64,000 nt of DNA, from NCBI RefSeq assembly GCF_030246845.1, contig NZ_CP126889.1, positions 2,522,995 to 2,586,994 on the forward strand, read 5' to 3'. The notes below the pieces were generated by a model, which saw only the letters and a list, made by a program, of their open reading frames with translations, had not been told where the DNA came from and ran no database searches. This stretch comes from Enhydrobacter sp. (GTDB taxonomy: Bacteria > Pseudomonadota > Alphaproteobacteria > Reyranellales > Reyranellaceae). This document shows, one piece after another, positions 28,969 to 35,597 of this stretch. Positions within the stretch are counted from its first letter, which is position 1. The number at the start of each line of letters is the position of its first letter. Position numbers and translations under genes: made by a program.

Positions 28969-28996
28969 TTGCGCCGCTTCAGCCTTTCCCTTAAAC
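28969..28996 (+). promoter_or_regulatory. Likely promoter of the tRNA-Thr gene
   Basis: TTGCGC (28969-28974) and TTAAAC (28991-28996), 16 bases apart, end ten bases before the mature tRNA. The -35 element is weak, but position and spacing fit. Confidence 0.4.
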
Positions 28997-29006
28997 CCGC
29001 CGCCGT

Positions 29007-29082
29007 GCCCCGATAGCTCAGCTGGTAGAGCACGTCATTCGTAATGATGGGGTCGGCGGTTCGAATCCGTCTCGGGGCACCA
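29007..29082 (+). tRNA. tRNA-Thr (anticodon CGT)
   Basis: A complete cloverleaf folds by hand. The 7-base acceptor GCCCCGA pairs with TCGGGGC, the D-arm is GCTC/GAGC, the anticodon arm CGTCA/TGATG encloses loop TTCGTAA (anticodon CGT, reading ACG), and the T-arm GGCGG/CCGTC encloses TTCGAAT. CCA is encoded. Its 3' 19 bases are the left attachment core of the adjoining island. Confidence 0.95.
29064..29082 (+). repeat. Left attachment core (attL) in tRNA-Thr
   Basis: AATCCGTCTCGGGGCACCA, the T-arm and acceptor 3' half including CCA. It matches the right copy at 32063-32081 except for one G/A difference, as expected for tyrosine-recombinase insertion into a tRNA 3' end. Confidence 0.75.
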
Positions 29083-29305
29083 GTAAATTCAACGTTTTGT
29101 CGATGTCGCTGCCCGTACTCCGAAGTACTGGGGACACTGGGGGACACATCTGCGTGAGCTTCGAGGCTCTGCGATTGTGCGGCTTGGCCAGATCCATTTT
29201 GGGCACCGCCTGCCAAATGATGGCTGACGGCTTCCTTAGCCCCCGGCGATGCGTCCCTTCGGGTCGCGAGTCCCGTTCGAGCGAAGGCGTTGGACAGGAG
29301 CCCTC

Positions 29306-29398
29306 ATGCCCCAAGGCTGGAGAAACGTAGTCACAGTCTCCATCATAATAATTATCGTCCTAATGTTGCTCGGACTCATGATGATGGGAGGGAGCTAG
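29306..29398 (+). CDS. Putative 30-residue single-span membrane peptide
   Basis: ATG at 29306 follows AGGAG by five bases and reads 30 codons to TAG. The peptide has a short polar N-terminus with Trp and Arg (MPQGWRN), then one hydrophobic span rich in Ile, Leu and Met ending GGS. It uses ATA and ATT isoleucine codons, unlike the surrounding genome. No family is recognised. The hydrophobic span plus ribosome-binding site support a real small protein in the island. Confidence 0.5.
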   Translation: MPQGWRNVVTVSIIIIIVLMLLGLMMMGGS

Positions 29399-29771
29399 TC
29401 CCTTGCTGCGCAGGGCCCGTTCAGCAACAGTCTGATTTTTCGCGGTAGAGGAAGGCCCGAGCTTGTTGGCGCGCGCTCCCTCAGAGATTCGGCAAGCGAT
29501 CATGTAGCGTCGCTCGCTCAGCGGGGTCTATGATGCGGCCATAAGTTCTTCAGTCCCGTCTCTCCTGGAAGATGCTCCGATAGGGAAGCCGGGGTCATCG
29601 CCTATCAATATGCTGGCAGGTATCCTGGAGGGCGGCAGGTGCCGCTTCGAGGTTGCTGGGAGTGCTTTCGGGCAAGCCGCTTGCGCTGGCGTCAGCCTAC
29701 CGCCGACAGATGGTGCATGCGGCCGCGCGAGGATAAGCCGAAGGACTTCCTTGTTGGCAGTGGGCTGGACG
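29399..29771. other. Island stretch with no convincing gene
   Basis: Short open frames exist on both strands (for example a reverse one at 29528-29794), but they lack ribosome-binding sites and recognisable sequence, and the longest overlaps the 3' end of the pseudogene. I see no repeat or RNA gene here. Confidence 0.5.
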
Positions 29772-29993
29772 TTACGGATTGAGGAGCGTTCCAATCAACC
29801 GCAATAATTCCTGCTTCTCCGGACCCTGGCCGCACTGGCTGAGAAAGGTGCCGATGTCGATATCGGAAATCTTGCCGCCTGAAGCGAGATTGGGTTCATG
29901 TCTGACGAATACGCACGCGACCTCCGGATCGTGGGCGAGACATCAGCGGTCCCCATTGGCACCATGATAAAGCTCTCGGGTCTGAATGCTCAT
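29772..29993 (-). pseudogene. Conserved small hypothetical gene interrupted by an in-frame TGA
   Basis: From ATG 29993 (AGGGAG seven bases before) the frame reads MSIQTRELYHGANGDR, then TGA at 29943-29945, and continues in the same frame for 56 codons to TAA at 29772-29774. The continuation has VFVRHEPNLASGGKISDID and ends LLRLIGTLLNP. The whole resembles a small conserved protein of rhizobia and relatives where, as I recall, GDRW occupies the stop position, so TGG to TGA is the simplest explanation. Readthrough or selenocysteine is not supported by anything seen. Confidence 0.7.
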
Positions 29994-30061
29994 TGGATTG
30001 CTCCCTGTACCGGGGGTTGCCGCCGGCTGATGTCGTCTCCTGCGGTGGATCACCCTTGAGG

Positions 30062-30412
30062 TCAAGTTAGAGCGACCCATTCGCTGGCCGGCTCGGCCTG
30101 AACTTCCGCGAAATCCCTGCGCAGAGCCTCAATCGAGGCAGGCGTAAGGCTCCCTTCGGGCATTGCAGGGCCGATCGTTCGGCGGTCCATTCGCGCCTCG
30201 GCCAGAAGCCCTTCCGTCCAGGCGTGCTGATAGTGGCCGCGGCGCAGATGATCGATCGCCAACTCGATGTGATATCGCTCATAAAGTCCGTCAGGCCGCG
30301 CGCCGCTTTTGATCAATGTCAGCACATGGTCAATTGCTACTTCAGCGATTTTCTTTCGTCTGTGAGCAGGCAGGGCACCAATGTAGGCAGCGGCGTTCCG
30401 GGTCACGGTCAT
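30062..30412 (-). CDS. Hypothetical protein of the island
   Basis: 116 residues, predicted soluble and mostly helical. Early residues AHRRKKIAEVAIDHVLTLI and the YERYHIELAIDHLRRGHYQ segment look like a real folded protein, but I do not recognise the family. The ATG at 30412 is preferred because GGAGAGG lies six bases before it and itself forms part of the upstream in-frame GTG. It diverges from the ExoD-like gene. Confidence 0.6.
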   Translation of the reverse strand: MTVTRNAAAYIGALPAHRRKKIAEVAIDHVLTLIKSGARPDGLYERYHIELAIDHLRRGHYQHAWTEGLLAEARMDRRTIGPAMPEGSLTPASIEALRRDFAEVQAEPASEWVALT

Positions 30413-30557
30413 CTTGTGCCTCTCCACAGTTAGGCAGACACATGGGGGTCCGCACCGATCACTACAAGGGTTTCATGGCTGCGATGACGCGGGCCTCGGT
30501 CCAGGTCAGATGCGTCACCTCGATAACCACCTTGGACTGAAAGCCCAATGGACGCGC

Positions 30558-31163
30558 ATGGAAACGCCCACGAACATACCCACCTCGGTTCGGCTATCGA
30601 AGATGCTGGATCGAGCAGAAGATAGCGAGGTGTCGATCGGTTGGCTGGTCGAGCAACTCGGCCGGCGCTCCTTCGGCCTGACTTTCCTTGTGATGGCGGT
30701 GGTCGCGTTGCTTCCCGGTGCATCGACGATTGTCGGCCTGCTGGTTGCCTGGCCAGCCGTCCAGATGGTCCTCGGACATGATGTGGTCATGCTGCCGCGC
30801 TTGATTGCTCGCAGAATGGTCGGCGTCGACAGGCTGGCTCGGCTAATTGGCATCGTCACGCCGCGACTCGCATGGATCGAGCGCCTGATCCGGCCCCGCT
30901 GGCCACTACCGTTCGAGACGGCCAAGCGGTTGACGGGAATCGTCATGCTGTTTCTCGGGTTGACGATGACTTTGCCTGTGCCGTTGGGCAACGTCCCGCC
31001 GGCGCTCGCCATCATGCTCTTGGCGCTGGCCTATCTGGAGGAGGACGGAATCGCCTTCCTGATCGCGATGATCGCCGCACTTGCTTCGCTCGCGATCACA
31101 GCGGCGATGGTCTGGGGAACTGTCGAAACGATCGATTTGATCGACCCGGCACGGCGCAGGTAG
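30558..31163 (+). CDS. ExoD-like exopolysaccharide synthesis membrane protein
   Basis: 201 residues, the normal ExoD length. An N-terminal helical part (SVRLSKMLDRAEDSEVSIGW) precedes four or five membrane segments. The motif FLVMAVVALLPGASTIVGL and the LTMTLPVPLGNVPPALAIM segment are characteristic of ExoD proteins, first linked to exopolysaccharide production and alkaline tolerance in Rhizobium. The ATG at 30558 fits the family N-terminus. It is the only recognisable cargo gene of the island; no glycosyltransferases are nearby. Confidence 0.85.
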   Translation: METPTNIPTSVRLSKMLDRAEDSEVSIGWLVEQLGRRSFGLTFLVMAVVALLPGASTIVGLLVAWPAVQMVLGHDVVMLPRLIARRMVGVDRLARLIGIVTPRLAWIERLIRPRWPLPFETAKRLTGIVMLFLGLTMTLPVPLGNVPPALAIMLLALAYLEEDGIAFLIAMIAALASLAITAAMVWGTVETIDLIDPARRR

Positions 31164-31361
31164 AGCGTCCGTCCTCGCGCTCAGACCGCCAAGCCATCCT
31201 CGCGGCGTTCCCAAATCGAGCTTGTGGGAGCTTGCCAGCCTCCCCATGTATAGTGGGTGCTGCGCATACGCCCAGCATATCATTATCCGACTGCCTGCTT
31301 TCTCTGCGACCCGGGTTGGTTCGCGGTCGGCTGCAACTTGCCCCCAACAACAAGGCATTTT

Positions 31362-31538
31362 ATGCGCCCGGACCTTATCCTCGACATCGAACGACGCGTC
31401 CGCAACGAGCTCGCGCTGCAACGGTTGCTCGCAACGGCGCGCCGCGCCGCATCCGTCGTCATGCCGATCGACAGCCGAACCGGGCCGCAGCTAGATCGTA
31501 CCGCAACCGCACCCGCGCGGCTCAAGCCAGGTCGGTGA
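31362..31538 (+). CDS. Possible 58-residue island protein
   Basis: ATG 31362 follows AAGG by about eight bases. The protein begins with a charged helical segment (LILDIERRVRNELALQRLL) and ends with a Pro/Arg-rich tail. No family is recognised. Coding status is uncertain, but the codon pattern and ribosome-binding site make it the best candidate between the ExoD-like gene and 31666. Confidence 0.35.
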   Translation: MRPDLILDIERRVRNELALQRLLATARRAASVVMPIDSRTGPQLDRTATAPARLKPGR

Positions 31539-31665
31539 CCTGGGCGCATGGCGCGTCACCTGCATTGCGCTCACTGACGCAGGATCCGCCGGCCGGATCC
31601 CATAGCGGCCCGAACGAGAGCGATCTCGTGGGCAGCCCACTACCGCGCTGGCTTTACTGGGTTGG

Positions 31666-31872
31666 TCAGGCGTCGAGATAAGTAAGCAACAGCATGCCAA
31701 GCACGACGCTTACAAGTGCGAAGGCAATGGCAAAGGCCATCCGCCATCTCCTCGGACCCGGCGGGTCAAAAGCTCCACTGGAATGGCTGTCGACCAGATG
31801 CGTTCCTAGCGACCAGCCTGCCCATGCACCTATGGCTCCCAACACAAGCAATATACCGACGATGATACTCAA
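31666..31872 (-). CDS. Two-span small membrane protein
   Basis: About 68 residues from TTG 31872, which has GAGG six bases upstream. Two hydrophobic segments (IIVGILLVLGAIGAWAGW and AFAIAFALVSVVLGMLLL) flank a polar loop with HLVDSHSSG. The same frame stays open to a GTG at 32052 overlapping the fabI stop, giving a 128-residue alternative with an unconvincing N-terminus. No family is recognised. Confidence 0.5.
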   Translation of the reverse strand: MSIIVGILLVLGAIGAWAGWSLGTHLVDSHSSGAFDPPGPRRWRMAFAIAFALVSVVLGMLLLTYLDA

Positions 31873-32051
31873 ATGACGCCTCGTCTGTGCGCCTGAGAGA
31901 GGCGATGGATGGCTGGTGGTGACGAGGCCGGTCACGACGGCAGGAGGAGCGCCGAGCACTTCCAAGTAAGAGGATAGTGTATCCTTTATTTCGGTTGCGC
32001 CTGTGACCAATGGGCGAACACGGTTAAGTGACCAAGAGATGGCACCAAACA

Positions 32052-33005
32052 CTAACGGCTATAATCCGTCTCGGGACACCACTCCTGCTTTTGCTGCAGG
32101 GCGCCGTCGCCCTTTTCGAGCGCCTCGGCCGTGGCTTCCTTCTGCCGCTCCAGCTGCTGGCCGATTTCCACGAGGACGGGGGCGCTGCGCAGCGCTTCGT
32201 CGATCGCCACCATGCCGACGATGTTGTAGCCGTTGTCGACATGCACGATCTCGCCGGTAATGCCCTGGCCGAGGTCGCTGATGAGGCTGAGGGCCGCCCG
32301 ACCGACATCGTCGATCGTCGTGTTGCGCCTCAGCGGTGCATTGATCTCGGCCCACTTGATGAGATGCCTCATTCCCGAGACGCCGCTCGAGGCGAGCGTC
32401 TTGACCGGCCCTGCCGAGATCGCATTGACGCGGATGTTCTGTCGGCCGAGATCGACGGCGAGGTAACGCACGCTCGCCTCGAGGGCGGCCTTGGCCACGC
32501 CCATGACGTTGTAGTGCGGCACGACGCGCTCGGAGCCCAGATAGGTCAGCGTCAGCAGGCTGCCGCCGTTGCGCATGAGGGGCGCGATGCGCTGGGCGAC
32601 GGCGGTGAAGCTGTAGCAGGACAGGTCGAGCGCGAGAGCGAAGTTGCGGCGGCTGGTCTGGAGGTACGGGCCGACGAGCTCGGTCTTGTCCGAATAGGAG
32701 ACGGCATGGACCACGAAGTCGATGGGCTTGTCGGGCCAGAACCGCGACAGGGCCGCGACCATCCGATCGAGGTCCGCATCGGACCCGACGTCGCATTCGA
32801 GGAGCTCGACGGCGCCGAGCTCCGGCGCCAGATTTCTGACCCGCCGCCCGACCGCTTCGTTGGGATAGGAGAGCGCCAGGAGGGCGCCGTGGGCCGCGGC
32901 CGTCCGGGCAATCCCCCAGGCCAGCGAGCGCTCGTTGGCAACGCCCATGATCAGGCCACGCTTCCCGCGCAGCAATCCTCCGGGGGTAACGCCACTGTCC
33001 GGCAT
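32052..33005 (-). CDS. fabI: Enoyl-[acyl-carrier-protein] reductase (NADH), tail altered by island
   Basis: 317 residues, longer than the usual 260-275. The Rossmann start GLIMGVANERSLAWGIA and the catalytic YNVMGVAK (Tyr-x6-Lys) are typical FabI, which performs the last reduction in fatty-acid elongation. After the normal end of the fold (DNGYNIVGM) there is a charged helical tail of about 50 residues. Its last codons, WCPETDYSR, run through the right attachment core of the island to a TAG at 32052. It diverges from the BY-kinase gene. Confidence 0.93.
   Translation of the reverse strand: MPDSGVTPGGLLRGKRGLIMGVANERSLAWGIARTAAAHGALLALSYPNEAVGRRVRNLAPELGAVELLECDVGSDADLDRMVAALSRFWPDKPIDFVVHAVSYSDKTELVGPYLQTSRRNFALALDLSCYSFTAVAQRIAPLMRNGGSLLTLTYLGSERVVPHYNVMGVAKAALEASVRYLAVDLGRQNIRVNAISAGPVKTLASSGVSGMRHLIKWAEINAPLRRNTTIDDVGRAALSLISDLGQGITGEIVHVDNGYNIVGMVAIDEALRSAPVLVEIGQQLERQKEATAEALEKGDGALQQKQEWCPETDYSR
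32063..32081 (+). repeat. Right attachment core (attR)
   Basis: AATCCGTCTCGGGACACCA, an 18/19 match to the tRNA-Thr 3' end. It lies inside the fabI reading frame on the opposite strand. Upstream of it the similarity to the tRNA stops. Confidence 0.75.
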
Positions 33006-33302
33006 GCAGTCTCTTGTTTCTGGTTGCGGGTTCGCCTCGCCCTTTTACAGCGTTCAGCGATGAATATTCTTCACGTTTGATTACGATTTGTGTCGATTGC
33101 ACTGGGCCCTCGCGCTCACGGCCATGCGCTCTGCCAAAGTGGTAACCCCATAGATCAGACGGCGGCAGATTGTTCTCCCACGGCCATCTCCGTACGCTGA
33201 TGTCGCCCTTTCAGCTTTGGACTCGCCCGAGCACCGCTCCCTCGAGCCCACCGTAGCTTTCGTGGGCCGCCTGGATGCGCTGGCGGGCTTTTGGGGACGG
33301 CG

Positions 33303-35582
33303 ATGATCAATGAACGGCGAAGTTTTCCGTTGGTGAGCCGCAACGCGACGGATGCCGTGCCCTATAACGCGGCGGCCAAGTGGCACGAGCAGCGGGTGAA
33401 ATCCGCATTCGCGATGATGGGCCGCCGCCTCTGGCTCATCGCGGCCTTCTCGATCGTTGGCCTCGGAGCGGCCGCCCTCTACCTCGCCTACGCCAAGCCG
33501 CAGTACAGCGCGACAGCCCTGGTCCAGCTCGACACGCACAGCAAATACTCGAACTTCGACAGTGTGGTGAGCGGTCCGCGCGAGGGCGACCCCATCGCCA
33601 TCCGCACCGAGGTCGAGGTCCTCCGTTCGGAAGCCATCGCTGAGCGGGTGGTCAAGGCGCTGGGCCTGACCGAGGATCCGGAGTTCAAGCCGCAGCCGCA
33701 TTCGCGACTGGCCGATCTGCTCGGCGATGGACTGGCGACCGATGCGCGGAAGCTTCTCGTGTCGCTCGGCCTCCTGCAGGACGTGTCGGACGAGGACGAG
33801 CTCGCCCTCACGACCAAGCAGGTGAGGCGGCATCTGTCGGTCGATGCCGACGGACGCTCCTACATCGTCACAATCAGCTTCTCGGCGTCGAACGCGGACA
33901 AGGCGGCCAAGATCGCCAATGCCTTCGCCGAGCAGTACCTTGCCAGCCAGATCGACGCCAAGACGGCAATCACCGCCAAGGCGAACGAATGGGCGAAGTC
34001 GCAGCTCGATACTGCCGGCGAGCAGCTTCGCGAGGCCGAGGCGGCAGTCGAGCAGTTCCGCGCCAAGCACAACGAGATCGTCGAGGTGGGGCCCGGAAAC
34101 TCCGTCGCGGCGGCCCAGCAGCTTGCCCAGATCAATGCCCTGCTGGCGTCCGCGACCGAAGCGCGGATCGCGGCGGAAACGCGGCTGGCGGCGGCCAAGA
34201 AGCTCGCGGCAGCGGGCGATATCTACGCCATTCCGGAGGTCCTGTCCTCGCGGCTGATCCAGCAGCTTCGGGTCGAGGAAGCGCGGGCAACGGCGCGGCG
34301 GGCCAACCTGCAGAGCCGGCTGGGCGTGCTCTATCCCGATCTGAAGGCCGCCGACAACGAGCTGTCGCACATCCGCGGCACCGTCAACGAAGAGGTGAAG
34401 AAGATCGTGGCGAGCCTCGGCTCCGACGTTCAGTTCGCCCGGGCTCGCGAGGACGAGCTGGCGGCCAAGGTCCAGGCGCTGCGCAAGGATGTCGGCGATG
34501 TTTCCCGCCTGCAGTTCCAGCTCGCCAATCTGGAGCGCCGCGCCGATGCCCGCCGCACCTTCTATTCCGCGCTCGAGAAGCGCTATGTCGAGACCTCGGC
34601 ACTGCTGCACGGCGTCTATGCTGATGCCCGCATCGTCGCCTCCGCCACGCCGCAACCGTTGCGGTCGTGGCCCAATGTGCCGGTGGTGATTGCCGCCGGG
34701 CTGTTGCTCGGGGCGGCGCTCGGTGCAGCCCTTGCCGCACTGCTGGAGCTTGCCGACAAGAGCTTCCGCACCCCGCCGCAGTTGGAGGAAGCCACGGGCC
34801 TTGCCTGCCTGGGCATTCTGCCCGAGATGGGGCATGCCTTGCGCCGGACGATCGGTGGCGATCTTTCCAGCCAGGACACGCGGCTGTTTCGGGAGGCCGT
34901 GCGCTCGGTCTGCATCGCCATGGACGCCGCTGTCGGCCTCAAGGCAAACAAGGCGGGCCGCGTCGTCGTGGTCACGTCGGCCGTTCCCGAGGAGGGCAAG
35001 ACGGTCTCCAGCGTCGCCCTGGCGACGGCCTTGGCGGCGCGCGGCTCGCGGACCCTGCTGATCGACGCCGACCTCCGCCGGCCCCAGGTCGGCGGCTACC
35101 TGGACGTCGTCTCCCATTCGCGGGACCTCGCGGCGATCCTGGCGGACGGCGAAGGCTGCCAGGCCGCCACCGCGGTGGCCGACAACCTTTACGTCATCCG
35201 CGGCGGCGAGGGGCACGAGAATGCCCAGCAAGTCTTCCTGTCGCCGCAATTCGGCACGTTTCTCGAGGCGGCGCGAACCCAGTTCGATGCCATCATCGTC
35301 GACAGTCCGCCGGTCATGATCGTTGCCGATGCCGCGGTTCTCGCCCGGTTCGCGGATGTCGTTCTACATGTCATCCGCTGGGGACGGACGAGGCGGTCGA
35401 TGGTGCTGGACGCGATCAACCGCATGCGCCGCGCGAACGGCGAGGCGGTGGGCGTCACGATGCTCAACCGTGTCGATCTGTCGAAGTATCGCAAGTACAA
35501 CCGCGACAGCAGCTGGAGCTTCAAGTACTCCAACTACTACCAGCCGGCGATCGGCGTTGCCGGCAAGAAGCAGCTCCGATAA
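33303..35582 (+). CDS. Wzz/GumC-type polysaccharide co-polymerase with BY-kinase domain
   Basis: 759 residues. An N-terminal membrane segment near residue 45, a large periplasmic coiled-coil region (about 70-470) and a second membrane segment (about 460-480) form a Wzz-type chain-length domain. A cytoplasmic bacterial tyrosine kinase follows, with Walker A SAVPEEGKTVSS, Walker A' LLIDADLRRPQ and Walker B IIVDSPP. The C-terminus has a tyrosine cluster (YRKYNRDSSWSFKYSNYY), the autophosphorylation tail. Such proteins govern export of exopolysaccharide. No other polysaccharide genes are adjacent. ATG 33303 was chosen over TTG 33291. Confidence 0.9.
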   Translation: MINERRSFPLVSRNATDAVPYNAAAKWHEQRVKSAFAMMGRRLWLIAAFSIVGLGAAALYLAYAKPQYSATALVQLDTHSKYSNFDSVVSGPREGDPIAIRTEVEVLRSEAIAERVVKALGLTEDPEFKPQPHSRLADLLGDGLATDARKLLVSLGLLQDVSDEDELALTTKQVRRHLSVDADGRSYIVTISFSASNADKAAKIANAFAEQYLASQIDAKTAITAKANEWAKSQLDTAGEQLREAEAAVEQFRAKHNEIVEVGPGNSVAAAQQLAQINALLASATEARIAAETRLAAAKKLAAAGDIYAIPEVLSSRLIQQLRVEEARATARRANLQSRLGVLYPDLKAADNELSHIRGTVNEEVKKIVASLGSDVQFARAREDELAAKVQALRKDVGDVSRLQFQLANLERRADARRTFYSALEKRYVETSALLHGVYADARIVASATPQPLRSWPNVPVVIAAGLLLGAALGAALAALLELADKSFRTPPQLEEATGLACLGILPEMGHALRRTIGGDLSSQDTRLFREAVRSVCIAMDAAVGLKANKAGRVVVVTSAVPEEGKTVSSVALATALAARGSRTLLIDADLRRPQVGGYLDVVSHSRDLAAILADGEGCQAATAVADNLYVIRGGEGHENAQQVFLSPQFGTFLEAARTQFDAIIVDSPPVMIVADAAVLARFADVVLHVIRWGRTRRSMVLDAINRMRRANGEAVGVTMLNRVDLSKYRKYNRDSSWSFKYSNYYQPAIGVAGKKQLR

Positions 35583-35597
35583 GGCGCCCGGATTGCG

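Larger units (their letters stand above)
29064..32081. mobile_element. 3.0 kb tRNA-Thr-borne genomic island without integrase
   Basis: The tRNA 3' end (29064-29082) recurs at 32063-32081 with 18 of 19 bases identical, enclosing 2,980 bases. The interior looks less GC-rich by eye than its surroundings and holds small genes: a 30-residue membrane peptide, a nonsense-mutated gene, a 116-residue hypothetical, an ExoD-like membrane protein and two more small reading frames. No recombinase or transposase is seen, so it is either a decayed remnant or a passenger mobilised in trans. Near 29130 there is a GGGGACACTGGGGGACAC direct repeat. Confidence 0.75.

Noticed and set aside
27066..29216. 716-codon reverse open frame
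   Set aside because: It is a shadow of the lactate-permease-like and dehydrogenase genes in a GC-rich genome, with biased Arg/Ala/Gly content and no family motif.
29018..29314. Reverse open frame crossing the tRNA-Thr gene, reading DGFEPPTPSL near its end
   Set aside because: It is antisense to a complete tRNA; this peptide is a well-known false annotation from tRNA complements.
29528..29794. 88-codon reverse reading frame in the island
   Set aside because: No ribosome-binding site, no recognisable sequence, and it overlaps the 3' end of a better-supported pseudogene in another frame.
30462..30604. Reverse stretch of about 45 codons ending in KVVIEVTHLTWTEARVIAAM before a stop
   Set aside because: It looks protein-like and might be a gene fragment, but it has no start codon with a ribosome-binding site, overlaps the start of the ExoD-like gene and matches no family I know.
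29083..32062. Integrase gene for the island
   Set aside because: Both strands were read; no tyrosine or serine recombinase motif is present, only a GGGGACAC-type direct repeat near the left end.
33006..33302. Possible small gene between fabI and the BY-kinase gene
   Set aside because: The 297-base divergent region has only short frames without ribosome-binding sites; it probably holds the two promoters, though I could not pick clear -35/-10 pairs.
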